A model generated the notes under the pieces. The model saw only the letters and a list, made by a program, of their open reading frames with translations. It was not told where the DNA came from and did no database searches. A program made the position numbers and the translations under genes. Positions 52,953 through 61,698 of a DNA stretch of 64,000 bases are shown here, piece after piece; the stretch's first letter is position 1; every line of letters starts with the position of its first letter. Origin of the DNA: Paenibacillus dendritiformis (GTDB lineage: Bacteria > Bacillota > Bacilli > Paenibacillales > Paenibacillaceae); contig NZ_AP025344.1 of assembly GCF_021654795.1 (NCBI RefSeq), positions 4,154,501 through 4,218,500 on the forward strand, in the 5' to 3' direction.

Positions 52953-53354
52953 TTACGCCGTCCGTTGATGAACACGGTGCATAATGACATAGCCTTCGAC
53001 GATACGATATTGTATCGTGCCCGCTTGCTCCATCGCCGTCAAGACGCGGGTCAAGGCGTCAACCGCATCCGAGATAATATCCAGCTCGATGCCGCGCGTG
53101 TCCTGCAAATACCGTTTGTTCAACACTTCGCGGTATGGGACAGGCAGTCGCGCGCATGCCTCCTGGAATATCATCTCTTGCTCCTTCGCACGGGAGATCG
53201 CATGGCGAATGCGCTCTTGCTCCCGGCGCGTGCCTGGACGCTTCGCGTCCTGGATGTAGGACATCCGGTAGCTCAAGCGGCGTTCGTTGATCGCGCGGCT
53301 TGCCCGGTATCCGCCCAAATGGTTCAACCAATTGTGCACGAATTGCGTATTCAT
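52953..53354 (-). CDS. Hypothetical helical protein (133 residues)
   Basis: ATG 53354 is preceded by GGAGG at eight bases. The protein is basic and helical (RREQERIRHAISRAKEQEMIFQ) with a stretch VPYREVLNKRYLQDTRGIELD that weakly recalls sigma-70 region 4 or ArpU-type phage regulators; this is only a resemblance. It ends in a beta-like segment TIQYRIVEGYVIMHRV. It stands alone. The 350 bases upstream (53355-53706) hold a possible promoter region but no other supported gene. Confidence 0.6.
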   Translation of the reverse strand: MNTQFVHNWLNHLGGYRASRAINERRLSYRMSYIQDAKRPGTRREQERIRHAISRAKEQEMIFQEACARLPVPYREVLNKRYLQDTRGIELDIISDAVDALTRVLTAMEQAGTIQYRIVEGYVIMHRVHQRTA

Positions 53355-53706
53355 TTGTATTACCTCCAAACCTCTCAACCTGCCGGACGCTCTGCTGCCA
53401 GCAGGAAATCTCAAAATAATGTCGTTGTGTACAGTCCCCTTTGCGATAGACTATATTCTTCACTTCATCATAGTAACCGTAATGGAACACGATGAAACAG
53501 ACTCGCCGATCGTGAGCTTCAACGAGCGTAGCGGCTATCCTTACAACAAACTTGGTGGCATGACAGACGGAATGGGCAGCAGATAAGGGTGATTCCGAAG
53601 TGAGATGTGGCAAGGTGTGTAAGATTGTAAAAATGCGTAGGAGAGTGAAATTACGATTATAAGTTATAAGTATAAACCTTCATTGATGAAATGTCAATAA
53701 ATATAA

Positions 53707-53752
53707 ATGAAAAAGAAAAATAGGAAATCCGCTTCCTATTGAGGGGATTTCC
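53707..53752 (-). terminator. Terminator of the Fur-controlled small unit
   Basis: On the minus strand GGAAATCC (53752-53745) pairs with GGATTTCC (53730-53723), followed by TATTTTTCTTTTTC. The stem overlaps the last codons of the 35-codon reading frame, so the transcript ends right after it. Confidence 0.8.
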
Positions 53753-53843
53753 TTGTTCTCCGATCCTGCTTCAGACACATGTAAAGGCATATCCCAGCCA
53801 CGACAAAGAGCGCTGCCGTCATGACCTGTTGCAAAATAATCAT
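53736..53843 (-). CDS. Fur-controlled small membrane peptide (35 residues)
   Basis: A short frame from ATG 53843 to TAG at 53736-53738, with GGGTGG four bases upstream. It encodes one hydrophobic segment (MTAALFVVAGICLYMCL) and a basic tail (KQDRRTRKSP), the build of a small single-pass membrane peptide. It is enclosed by a strong sigma-A promoter with a Fur box over the start site and by an intrinsic terminator, giving a transcript of about 190 bases. That makes expression under iron limitation likely. The RNA itself might act as a regulatory RNA, as FsrA does in B. subtilis; both readings are inference. Confidence 0.6.
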   Translation of the reverse strand: MIILQQVMTAALFVVAGICLYMCLKQDRRTRKSPQ

Positions 53844-53890
53844 CGTTCCACCCCGGCTTCATCCAAAATGTACGCAAACATAATTAGAAA

Positions 53891-53905
53891 TGATAATCAT
53901 TATCA
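53891..53905. promoter_or_regulatory. Fur box
   Basis: TGATAATCATTATCA is a perfect 7-1-7 palindrome identical to the Bacillus Fur consensus TGATAATNATTATCA. It overlaps the expected start of transcription of the small unit at 53736-53843 and lies about 180 bases before marR on the other strand. Confidence 0.9.
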
Positions 53906-53907
53906 TC

Positions 53908-53936
53908 ATTATACAAAGGGATGCTTCTCTTTTCAA
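53908..53936 (-). promoter_or_regulatory. Sigma-A promoter of the Fur-controlled unit
   Basis: On the minus strand TTGAAA (53936-53931), a 17-base spacer and TATAAT (53913-53908) form a near-ideal sigma-A promoter. The Fur box follows two bases after the -10. Confidence 0.85.
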
Positions 53937-54004
53937 GAGTTAGATTCGTTAGGACGTATTTTTTCCGCGTCATGAATTTGACATTCGCCAGACCCCGGCA
54001 TATA

Positions 54005-54035
54005 GTTTTATCATCGAACTATTTTATGATGAAAC
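54005..54035. promoter_or_regulatory. Candidate MarR operator
   Basis: GTTTTATCAT (54005-54014) and ATGATGAAAC (54026-54035) are inverted repeats with nine of ten bases paired, about 50 bases before the marR start. MarR proteins bind such palindromes to repress themselves and a neighbouring exporter. Confidence 0.5.
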
Positions 54036-54084
54036 AATATAGACAACTCTGCCGTGCATACACTCATTGAGGAGGAAGAACGCA

Positions 54085-54531
54085 TTGAATTCGAATTCCA
54101 ATTCCAAGCAATGGATTGATCGTTATATCGCTGCCTACTTCGATGTAACGAAGCATCTGTTCGCCGACATCCGGGACGCCATTCAGGAAGAATTGACGCC
54201 TGAGCAATTCCAGATTCTTCTCTTCATCAACGGATGCGGCCGCTGCAATCCTACCGAGCTGGCGGATGCTTTTCTCGTCGGCAAAAGCTCGATCACCGCG
54301 ATCATTACCCGGCTGGCCGATCGCGGGCTCATCGACCGCGCCCGGGATGAATCCGATCGCAGGCAGGTGTATCTCTCCCTCACCCCCCGCGGGGAATCGG
54401 TGCTGAAGGAAGCGGAGCAGAAGGTGCAGGACATGGTATCTTCCTATTTGGTTCATTTCGAAGAGCGGGAAGTGGAGGCCTTCATCAGTACCTTCGAAAA
54501 ATTAGCTTATCTGATCAAGAGAGAGGAGTAG
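54085..54531 (+). CDS. MarR-family transcriptional regulator
   Basis: 148 residues from TTG 54085, which has AGGAGG nine bases upstream. It has the winged helix-turn-helix of MarR proteins: LTPEQFQILLFINGCGRCNP, the recognition helix KSSITAIITRLADRGLI and the wing RARDESDRRQVYLSLTPRG, flanked by dimerisation helices. It is followed six bases later by an MMPL exporter gene. The same arrangement is known for ydgG-ydgH in B. subtilis, so it likely represses the exporter and itself and is relieved by a small molecule. Confidence 0.93.
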   Translation: MNSNSNSKQWIDRYIAAYFDVTKHLFADIRDAIQEELTPEQFQILLFINGCGRCNPTELADAFLVGKSSITAIITRLADRGLIDRARDESDRRQVYLSLTPRGESVLKEAEQKVQDMVSSYLVHFEEREVEAFISTFEKLAYLIKREE

Positions 54532-54537
54532 CGATTC

Positions 54538-57500
54538 ATGAATCTTATCCTGAAGGCAAGATGGGCGATTATCGCCGTCTGGATCATCGCGGCAGCCGGC
54601 CTGATGATTGTCGCCCCTTCCTTGAACGATCTGGTCAAGGAAAAAGGGACGATCACCGTTCCTGACGGGTATTCCTCGACGGAGGCCCAGGCTATCCTGG
54701 ATCAAGCCGCTGCGCGGAACGGCGTCAAGGAACAATCCCAGATCGCGCTCGTCTTCCATAACCCGGACGGGCTGCAGGCCGATGAAATCGCCGAAATCAA
54801 AGAGACGATACAGCGCCTGGAGCAGCATAAAGCCGATCTGGGCATCGAGTCGATCCTGAATCCGTACGCTCAGCCGGAGTTGGAGAAGAAGCTGGTCTCC
54901 CGGGACGGCAAGACGGTCCTGACCTCCATCGGAGTCGCGGCCGGCGGTCATTCCATAGACGACACCATCAGCCGCATGCACAAGGATTTGGAGTCCGTCA
55001 AGGTCGAGCATTATATGACCGGCAGGCACTCTATCGACAAGGATACGATTCAGAGCTCGCAAGACGGTCTGAAGAAGTCGGAATACTTTACGGTCGCCTT
55101 CATTCTTATTATTCTCATTCTCGTCTTCCGTTCCTTCGTTGCCCCGCTTATCCCGCTGCTGGCAGTCGGCGTCAGTTATTTGATCTCGCAGTCGATCGTT
55201 GCTTTTCTGGTCGATTCGGCCAACTTCCCCGTCTCTACCTTCACGCAGATCTTCATGGTCGCCGTTATGTTCGGGATCGGAACCGATTATTGCATCCTGC
55301 TTCTCAGCCGCTTCAAAGAGGAAGTGCCGCGGCACGAACATATCGGCGGCGCGATTATCGCGACGTACCGGACGGCCGGGAAGACGGTGCTATTCTCCGG
55401 GCTCGCCGTATTGATCGGCTTCACCGCCATCGGTCTGTCCACATTCATTCTGTACCGGTCGGCGGTGGCCGTCGCGATCGGCATCGCGGTTATGCTGATT
55501 GCCTTGGTCACGATCGTTCCGTTCTTCATGTTCGTATTCGGAACCCGCATCTTCTGGCCGAGCCGGAACAGCTCCCTTGAACATAAAGAGAGCCGCACCT
55601 GGGGAGCGGTCGGTTCCTTCTCGCTTAAGCGTCCGTGGGCCGCCCTGCTCATCGTGGCCGCGGTCACCATCCCGTTCATCGCCACGTATAACGGACAGCT
55701 CTCCTACAACAGTCTGGAGGAGATCGGCGACAAATACGATTCCGTCAAAGCCTTCAATATTATCGCCGACAGCTTCGAGCCGGGCGAATCGCTTCCGGCC
55801 CAGATTGTCGTTCATAGCGGGAAGCCGATCGATACCGCCGAGTATATGGCCTTGGCCGAAAAGATTAGCCGGGAGATAGAGAAGGTTCCCGGTGTCGCCA
55901 GCGTTCGGAGCCTGAGCCGGCCTTCCGGGGAGGCTATCCCCGATCTGAAGATTACCGAGCAGGCCAAGACGCTGAAAAAAGGACTCGGCGAAGGGAGCCA
56001 AGGCCTGGCAGACATTAAGAGCGGACTGTCCCAAGCCAGCAGCGCCTTGTCCGAGAACGCGCCAAAGCTCAAGGAAGCGGCAGATAGCGCCGGGCAGCTT
56101 ACCGCGGGCACGAAGGCGCTCAAGGAAGGCATCCGGGAACTGAATGCCGGCCTGGCCCGTATTCAGGAAGGGATTGCGGACGGCTCGACTGGCGCCGGGC
56201 AACTGAAGGCCGGCTTGTCGCAAGCCCAAGCGAGCGCCTTGCAATTGGCCGCCGCCAATGAAAAGCTTCTCGCCTCCTACCGGAAGATCGGCGACGGCAT
56301 TCAGCAGGCGGACACCGGCCTGAAGCAGATGCAGCAGCAGCTCGACGGCGCCGCGAAGGCGCTGCAGTCGCTGGACACCCGCTTCGGCCGGCTGGAAGAG
56401 AATTATCCGGCTCTGCTGCGCGATGAAGATTACCTGGCCATTCGCGGCACCGTCACCGAGACCGGCCAGGGAACCGCCCAATTGGCGGGAGCGCTGGGCG
56501 AGCTGAGCGGCCGCTTCGGGCCATTGGCCGCCGGATTAAGGCAGGCGAACGAGGGTTACGCCCAAGCGGTTGCGGGCCAGAAGGCGCTTGCCTCCGGACT
56601 GGATCAGCTTATAAATGGACTGTCCGATCTGGAGAACGGGCTCACTCAGGCCGCTCATGGTCAAGGCCAGATTATCGGCAAGGTCCCTTCGGTTATCGAA
56701 GGCTTGACCCGGATAGAGGACGGCCAGCAGCAGATGAGCGACGGCTTCCAGCAATTGAACAACCAATTAACGCAGCTGAGCGACGGGCTGAAGCTGGGAA
56801 TCGACGGCCTGGAGCAGGTCTCCGGCGGCCTGAATTCCGCTTCCCACTACTTAAGCGAAGTCGGAAGCACGGCTGACAGCGAGTTCAGCGGCTGGTTCGT
56901 GCCGAGGGAAGTGCTGGAGAATCCGGACTTCCGGCAAGCCATCGATCTGTATGTCTCGCCGGATCGCACCGTCATGACGCTCGATGTCGTATTCTCGGTC
57001 AACCCGTACGGCATCGAGGCAATCGGGCAGGTGCCGAATGTGCAAGCTGCGGCAGAGCGCGCGGTGGCCGGCAGCGCTTGGGAACAAGCGGACATTGCCA
57101 TCGGCGGCGTATCCAGCACCTTCGCCGATCTGAAGCAGATCTCCGGTGAAGACTATACCCGTACCGTCATCTTCATGATGGCCGGCATATTGATCATCCT
57201 GATTCTTCTGCTGCGCTCCATCATTATGCCGTTATATTTGATCGCCTCGCTCATTTTGACGTATTATACGTCGCTGGGCGTAACCGAGCTTATTTTCGTC
57301 GATATGCTCGGATACTCGGGCATCAGCTGGCCGACGCCGTTCTTCAGCTTCGTCATGCTCGTCGCGCTCGGCGTCGATTACAGCATCTTCTTGATGGACC
57401 GCTTCAACGAAAATAAGCATATGGATGCCGGCGCAGCCATTCTGCACGCGATGAAAAATATGGGCACCGTCATTATTTCGGCCGTCATCATTCTGGGCGG

Positions 57501-57702
57501 AACCTTCGCCTCCTTCTATCCGTCCGGCGTGCTCAGCATGCTGCAGATTGCGACGGTTGTTCTGTCCGGCCTTGTGCTCTACGCCATTTTGCTGCTGCCG
57601 TTCTTCGTGCCCGTCATGGTCCAATTGTTCGGTTCGGCCAACTGGTGGCCGTTCCGGGCACGCCAGGCGGACCAGGCCAAGCGCGATCGGATCGCGATGT
57701 AA
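54538..57702 (+). CDS. MMPL/RND-family exporter (YdgH/YdfJ-like)
   Basis: 1054 residues. Two MMPL membrane units, each with one leading helix, an outer domain and five more helices, are seen (about 10-360 and 790-1035). They carry the conserved GTDYCILLLSRFKEE and GVDYSIFLMDRFNEN motifs, whose aspartates relay protons. Between them, about 465-780, is a long outer helical region of repeating G-L-xx-G-L/A-xx heptads (ADIKSGLSQASSAL, QLTQLSDGLKLGIDGL) like those of YhgE/Pip and YdgH proteins. Such transporters export lipids or hydrophobic compounds. It is in an operon with marR and ends in a strong terminator. Confidence 0.93.
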   Translation: MNLILKARWAIIAVWIIAAAGLMIVAPSLNDLVKEKGTITVPDGYSSTEAQAILDQAAARNGVKEQSQIALVFHNPDGLQADEIAEIKETIQRLEQHKADLGIESILNPYAQPELEKKLVSRDGKTVLTSIGVAAGGHSIDDTISRMHKDLESVKVEHYMTGRHSIDKDTIQSSQDGLKKSEYFTVAFILIILILVFRSFVAPLIPLLAVGVSYLISQSIVAFLVDSANFPVSTFTQIFMVAVMFGIGTDYCILLLSRFKEEVPRHEHIGGAIIATYRTAGKTVLFSGLAVLIGFTAIGLSTFILYRSAVAVAIGIAVMLIALVTIVPFFMFVFGTRIFWPSRNSSLEHKESRTWGAVGSFSLKRPWAALLIVAAVTIPFIATYNGQLSYNSLEEIGDKYDSVKAFNIIADSFEPGESLPAQIVVHSGKPIDTAEYMALAEKISREIEKVPGVASVRSLSRPSGEAIPDLKITEQAKTLKKGLGEGSQGLADIKSGLSQASSALSENAPKLKEAADSAGQLTAGTKALKEGIRELNAGLARIQEGIADGSTGAGQLKAGLSQAQASALQLAAANEKLLASYRKIGDGIQQADTGLKQMQQQLDGAAKALQSLDTRFGRLEENYPALLRDEDYLAIRGTVTETGQGTAQLAGALGELSGRFGPLAAGLRQANEGYAQAVAGQKALASGLDQLINGLSDLENGLTQAAHGQGQIIGKVPSVIEGLTRIEDGQQQMSDGFQQLNNQLTQLSDGLKLGIDGLEQVSGGLNSASHYLSEVGSTADSEFSGWFVPREVLENPDFRQAIDLYVSPDRTVMTLDVVFSVNPYGIEAIGQVPNVQAAAERAVAGSAWEQADIAIGGVSSTFADLKQISGEDYTRTVIFMMAGILIILILLLRSIIMPLYLIASLILTYYTSLGVTELIFVDMLGYSGISWPTPFFSFVMLVALGVDYSIFLMDRFNENKHMDAGAAILHAMKNMGTVIISAVIILGGTFASFYPSGVLSMLQIATVVLSGLVLYAILLLPFFVPVMVQLFGSANWWPFRARQADQAKRDRIAM

Positions 57703-57723
57703 CACTTGAATATATCCCTCTCC

Positions 57724-57757
57724 CCGTCCGGAAGCGATTGCTCCGGACGGTTTTTCG
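57724..57757 (+). terminator. Terminator after the MMPL exporter gene
   Basis: CCGTCCGGA (57724-57732) pairs perfectly with TCCGGACGG (57742-57750), followed by TTTTTCG. Confidence 0.92.
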
Positions 57758-57808
57758 TGCATAACCCCTCTCCCGTCAGGCAATCGTAGTTCCAAGGAGG
57801 CGATATAT

Positions 57809-58114
57809 GTGAAAATCGTACTAATCGCTGCGTTCATTGCTGTTCCCTTCGTGATGGCTGGGCTTGCCCATCGGAATCGTGCGCTTGCCACCGCGTTACA
57901 TCTATTGGCGGTGCTGAGCTTCTTCGTGGCAGGCTCGATCTTTGCTGCCGTGATGTATGAAGTGGTGAAGCAGGGCACCCAGTTAACTTCGCAAATCCAT
58001 GCTGTCTTTTTATATCCGTCCTTCCTGATTGCCGGGGCTTATATAGGGGTCTATATTCCCTACCGGCTGCTGCGGGAGCTTGCATTCCATCTGGATGACA
58101 AGAGGCGAATCTAG
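57809..58114 (+). CDS. Small three-helix membrane protein
   Basis: 101 residues. GTG 57809 has AAGGAGG eight bases upstream; an overlapping ATG is out of frame. Three hydrophobic segments are seen (IVLIAAFIAVPFVMAGLA, LHLLAVLSFFVAGSIFAAVMY and AVFLYPSFLIAGAYIGVYI), with a basic tail. No family is recognised. It stands between two terminated units. Confidence 0.72.
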   Translation: MKIVLIAAFIAVPFVMAGLAHRNRALATALHLLAVLSFFVAGSIFAAVMYEVVKQGTQLTSQIHAVFLYPSFLIAGAYIGVYIPYRLLRELAFHLDDKRRI

Positions 58115-58231
58115 GGAGCTTGCCCAATGCGATTCGAGAGCTCTGTCCTTGAATATAACCATAGAGACAATGGGCCATCGCTCAGATATACTCTTCACAT
58201 AATCTTATGGTTATATATAGAGGGCAAGAAT

Positions 58232-58318
58232 ATGACCGACATCTACCGGGCGATCTCCGATCCAATCCGCAGGGGCTGTTCGCGGGCGGCACGGATATCC
58301 GCTCCTCGATCTGGCTGA
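58232..58318 (+). pseudogene. Start of an ArsR/SdpR-like regulator gene, truncated
   Basis: An ATG with GAGGGC upstream starts TDIYRAISDPIRRG, the typical first residues of SdpR-like ArsR regulators. It then runs into unrelated sequence and stops after 28 codons. The rest of the regulator is missing; the next sequence, in another frame, encodes a PDZ domain. Confidence 0.6.
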
Positions 58319-58605
58319 TCTGGATCGGGGCGCACCATCGTACGTATGCGGACGCAGCCCTGTCTGGCTCGGTTATCGTGGAAGTGGTGGCCGGCACGCC
58401 GGCCGACGGGATCCTGTCCGTGGGCGACCTCATTGCGGACGTGAATGGGATGCCCGTACGCGGATACGATGACCTGGAATCGGCGGTCACCCGGATCGGT
58501 CCGGGACAGGTGTTGAAGCTCGGGCTCTTGCGGGACGGCAAACGGCAAGAGGTGCAGCTGACTACGGTTCGGTTCGGCGCCAAGTTGAACTCCATTCCTT
58601 CCTGA
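58281..58605 (+). pseudogene. PDZ-domain protein fragment
   Basis: The frame encodes an HtrA-like PDZ domain (SGSVIVEVVAGTPADGILSV, GDLIADVNGMPVRGYDDLES, GQVLKLGLLRDGKRQEVQL) up to the stop at 58605. It can be extended upstream only by an ATG at 58207 without a ribosome site, through bases that look like the start of an ArsR gene in another frame. It therefore appears to be the end of a larger gene joined by deletion to the start of another. A functional short PDZ protein cannot be excluded. Confidence 0.55.
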
Positions 58606-58636
58606 TCAGCTGCAATCTCCTCGCTGCCGCCATGAA

Positions 58637-58663
58637 GATCCGCAAGCTCATCCCTTGCGGATC
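58637..58663. terminator. Hairpin between convergent genes
   Basis: GATCCGCAAG (58637-58646) pairs perfectly with CTTGCGGATC (58654-58663) around a seven-base loop, between the PDZ fragment and the small minus-strand gene. T-runs are short. Confidence 0.6.
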
Positions 58664-58682
58664 CCCCGTCACGCGTTTTGCC

Positions 58683-58985
58683 TTATTTTTCTTCCGTCAC
58701 GACCGTCGCATTATAGATGACAATCCGCTTCCCGTCCAAGTCAAACAGAACTTTATTGCCATATTCCGTATCCTTAATATCAATCTTGCCTTCATACTCC
58801 TGAATCAAGGTTCCGTCACTGCTGTATACCTTCACCGTTCTCTCCAACCCGCCGGCTTGATTGGACTTAAGATTTTTTAACGACCGCTGTCCCGCCGCCG
58901 TGTTGAAGTACCAGACGATCATCAACGCAATACACGCGACGATAGCTGCCGTGATGCCGAGTCCAATCTTTGCTCCCCTGCTCAT
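58683..58985 (-). CDS. Small membrane-anchored protein of unknown function
   Basis: 100 residues. One N-terminal transmembrane helix (IGLGITAAIVACIALMIVWYF) is followed by an outer domain of about 65 residues that is beta-rich (RTVKVYSSDGTLIQEYEGKI and KVLFDLDGKRIVIYNATVV). The pattern reads like a small beta-barrel or OB-type domain, and the protein resembles short conserved Bacillota proteins, but no named function is known. A GGAGGGGAAACGG ribosome site precedes ATG 58985. It is transcribed away from the germination operon. Confidence 0.75.
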   Translation of the reverse strand: MSRGAKIGLGITAAIVACIALMIVWYFNTAAGQRSLKNLKSNQAGGLERTVKVYSSDGTLIQEYEGKIDIKDTEYGNKVLFDLDGKRIVIYNATVVTEEK

Positions 58986-59131
58986 CCGTTTCCCCTCCTT
59001 CTTTCTTTATCTTATTTCCTACGCGCTTCTCCTCTCCCGGTTCCTGTCGATTACTTGCCTTGCCGCTCGCATAAAATCCTTCCGAGTGAGCCAGACTTCT
59101 CTCATATGAACAATGGTGAGGGTGAGCAAGG

Positions 59132-60607
59132 ATGTCAGCACAATACGGAAAAGTGAATGAACGGATGTCGGACAATGTGCAGCAGCTGCAATCCATCTTC
59201 TCGCAAGCTCCCGACCTGATCTACCGGAGCGTCGATACGCCGAACGGGCCTGAAGCCATGCTGGTCTATTTCGACGGCTTGGTCGATCTGAATTCCATCA
59301 ACAATCATGTTCTGTACCCGCTGATTGAAGGACTGTCCAGTACGGAATATTCCCTGCCTGTCACGGTCGGCCATGTGGAATCGACATCCGACATGAGCCA
59401 AGTGGAGAAGATGCTGCTTAACGGTAAAAGCGTACTCTTCCTGCCAGGCTCGTCCGAAGCCTATATTTTCGATACGTGCGGATGGCCGCAGCGGTCGATA
59501 ACCGATCCGTCGATCGAGGCCTCCGTCAAAGGCTCCCATCAAGGCTTTGTCGAGACCGCTACCCAGAACATCGCCCTTATCCGGCGCTATATCCCGAACC
59601 GGGAGCTCAAAATCAAGCAATTGAAGGTCGGGAAAAGAGGAGAAAACACGTTATCCATCATGTACCTTCAAGATGTCGCCGATCCGGAAGTCATGCAGGA
59701 ACTCACAAGTCGAATCGAAGGGCTGGATATAGATAACGTAATCAATACGGGCGAGTTGTCCGAGCTGATCGAAGACAGCCCCTACTCGCCTTTTCCGCAG
59801 CTGTTAATGACGGAACGTCCCGACTCTGCCGCTTCCCATATTTTGCAGGGACGTTATGTCGTGGTTGTCGACCGTTCCCCGAGTGTGCTTATCGGCCCGG
59901 TGACGTTCGTCTCCTTCTTCCAGAGCGTGGATGATTACAGCATCCGATGGATGAATGCCTCATTCATTCGGCTGCTCCGTTTTTTTGCATTCTTCCTGGC
60001 CTTGTTCTTGCCGTCGCTTTACATCTCTTTCATTACGTTCAACTTCGAGGTCATTCCGATTCAGTTGATCTTGTCGGTGGCGGAATCGAGGGAACGGGTT
60101 CCTTTTCACCCCTTCCTGGAGGCGTTCATCATGGAAGTGACGTTGGAGATGATGAGGGAGGCGGGAATCCGGTTGCCGGCCCCAATCGGCCAGACGGTAG
60201 GGCTCGTCGGCGGAATTATAATCGGTCAGACCGCTGTTCAGGCGGGAATCGTCAGCAATATTATGGTTATTGTTGTCGCTTCGACCGCGATCGCGTCCTT
60301 CATCATTCCGAACATCGATATGGGGACCGCGATCCGCTTTTTGCGCTTCCCGATGATGCTGGTTGCCTTCATGTACGGCTTCATCGGCATCGTATGCGGA
60401 GCGATGATTCTGCTCTCTCATCTCTGTTCCCTGACATCGCTCGGCACTGCCTATGGAAGCCCGTTGGCTCCCGTCCGTTATGCCGATTTGAAGGACACGT
60501 TCCTGCGCTTTCCGCTGTGGGCGATGAAAACGCGACCGACCGGTCCGGGACCAAAGCAGCTCAAAAGGCAAGGGGAGAATTCACCTGAAGGAGGCAACCC
60601 GAAGTGA
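59132..60607 (+). CDS. Spore germination receptor A subunit (GerA/GerKA family)
   Basis: 491 residues of the GerA family. The N-terminal half (1-270) is soluble with VYFDGLVDLNSINNHVLYPL, GKSVLFLPGSSEAYIFDTCGW and the family block RSITDPSIEASVKGSHQGFV, then LIRRYIPNRELKI. The C-terminal half has several membrane helices with LPSLYISFITFN, IPIQLILSVAESRERVPFHP and GQTVGLVGGIIIGQTAVQAGI. It forms the germinant receptor complex in the inner spore membrane together with the B and C subunits encoded next. AAGG precedes the ATG. Such operons are usually made in the forespore under sigma-G. Confidence 0.95.
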   Translation: MSAQYGKVNERMSDNVQQLQSIFSQAPDLIYRSVDTPNGPEAMLVYFDGLVDLNSINNHVLYPLIEGLSSTEYSLPVTVGHVESTSDMSQVEKMLLNGKSVLFLPGSSEAYIFDTCGWPQRSITDPSIEASVKGSHQGFVETATQNIALIRRYIPNRELKIKQLKVGKRGENTLSIMYLQDVADPEVMQELTSRIEGLDIDNVINTGELSELIEDSPYSPFPQLLMTERPDSAASHILQGRYVVVVDRSPSVLIGPVTFVSFFQSVDDYSIRWMNASFIRLLRFFAFFLALFLPSLYISFITFNFEVIPIQLILSVAESRERVPFHPFLEAFIMEVTLEMMREAGIRLPAPIGQTVGLVGGIIIGQTAVQAGIVSNIMVIVVASTAIASFIIPNIDMGTAIRFLRFPMMLVAFMYGFIGIVCGAMILLSHLCSLTSLGTAYGSPLAPVRYADLKDTFLRFPLWAMKTRPTGPGPKQLKRQGENSPEGGNPK

Positions 60608-61698
60608 ATTCATATCGCATCACCTTCATGCAGTTCACTTTGTTGATTCACGGTATTCAGGTTGCGACCAGCGTCCTGTCCCTTCCCCGCCAGCTCGCGG
60701 AGATCGCGTCTACGGACGGATGGATTTCGCTCATCTTGGCTTGGGTGATCAACATATTGTTCAGCATGCTGACGGTTGTCGTTATGCGGCAATATCCGGA
60801 AGACACGCTTCCGGATCTGCTGGAACGGTTGTTCGGAGGGATGGTCGGCAAGCTGATGCTGGCATTAATCGCCCTGCATTTTGCTTTTTTATCCTGGTCG
60901 ATATTTGTCACTACGATTCTGTACATCAAATCGTGGTTTCTAATGATGACGCCGATCCCGTACATTATGCTCATGCTCCTCGTTCCAGTCTATATTACGG
61001 CGAGGAAGCATATTGTCCATATCGCCAGATATTGCGAAATCGTGTTTTATATGACGATTTGGATGGCACCCGTGCTTATGTTTCCGTTGCGCGAGGGGTA
61101 TCTCATCCATTTCCTTCCTGTCCTCAGGGAAGGGTGGGGACCGGTCATTCAGGCGATCCCGACCACGACAAATGCCTATCTGGGGTTCGAGATCATCCTT
61201 TTCGCCTATCCGTTCTTAACGCGCAAGGATTTGGCCATCCGAGGCGTCGTGATCGGCAATACGCTGACCATGCTGGTTTATGTATTCGGCACGGTTGTAT
61301 GCTTCGGTTTTTTCAGCCCGGAAGAAATTACGCAGTATAATCAACCGATCTTGAATCTGTTGAAGCTCATCGAGTTCCGCTTCCTGGAACGGTTCGATAT
61401 CATTTTTTTGGCCATCTATTTGTTGGTCATTTCGACGTCGCTGGTGCCGTATTTGTACGGAGCCGCCGTCAGCGGCGCAAAGGTGTTCGGAACGCAGAAC
61501 CATGGCGCGTATGTGCTCGCGTTATGCACCGCAACATTGCTGGCGGCATCGTGGATCAAGCCTTCCTGGCTGGAGTCGCTTCGCTATAAGCAATGGGCCG
61601 GTTATACCGGCATGGTCGTCTGTTATCTCTTCCCGCTTCTCTTATATTTGTCCATAAAAATTTACCAGAAGCTGACACCAAAGGAGGCGATCTCTTGA
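60604..61698 (+). CDS. Spore germination receptor B subunit (GerAB/GrkB-type permease)
   Basis: 364 residues of the endospore germination permease family (APC superfamily), with about ten membrane helices. The start ITFMQFTLLIHGIQVATSVL and SLPRQLAEIA and the later ITQYNQPILNLLKLIEFRFLE are typical. This subunit binds the germinant. The GTG start overlaps the A-subunit stop by four bases (GTGA), so translation is coupled. Confidence 0.94.
   Translation: MNSYRITFMQFTLLIHGIQVATSVLSLPRQLAEIASTDGWISLILAWVINILFSMLTVVVMRQYPEDTLPDLLERLFGGMVGKLMLALIALHFAFLSWSIFVTTILYIKSWFLMMTPIPYIMLMLLVPVYITARKHIVHIARYCEIVFYMTIWMAPVLMFPLREGYLIHFLPVLREGWGPVIQAIPTTTNAYLGFEIILFAYPFLTRKDLAIRGVVIGNTLTMLVYVFGTVVCFGFFSPEEITQYNQPILNLLKLIEFRFLERFDIIFLAIYLLVISTSLVPYLYGAAVSGAKVFGTQNHGAYVLALCTATLLAASWIKPSWLESLRYKQWAGYTGMVVCYLFPLLLYLSIKIYQKLTPKEAIS

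Noticed and set aside
54502..56481. Two long minus-strand frames under the MMPL gene
   Set aside because: They arise from the GC-rich codon pattern of the exporter; no ribosome sites or families.
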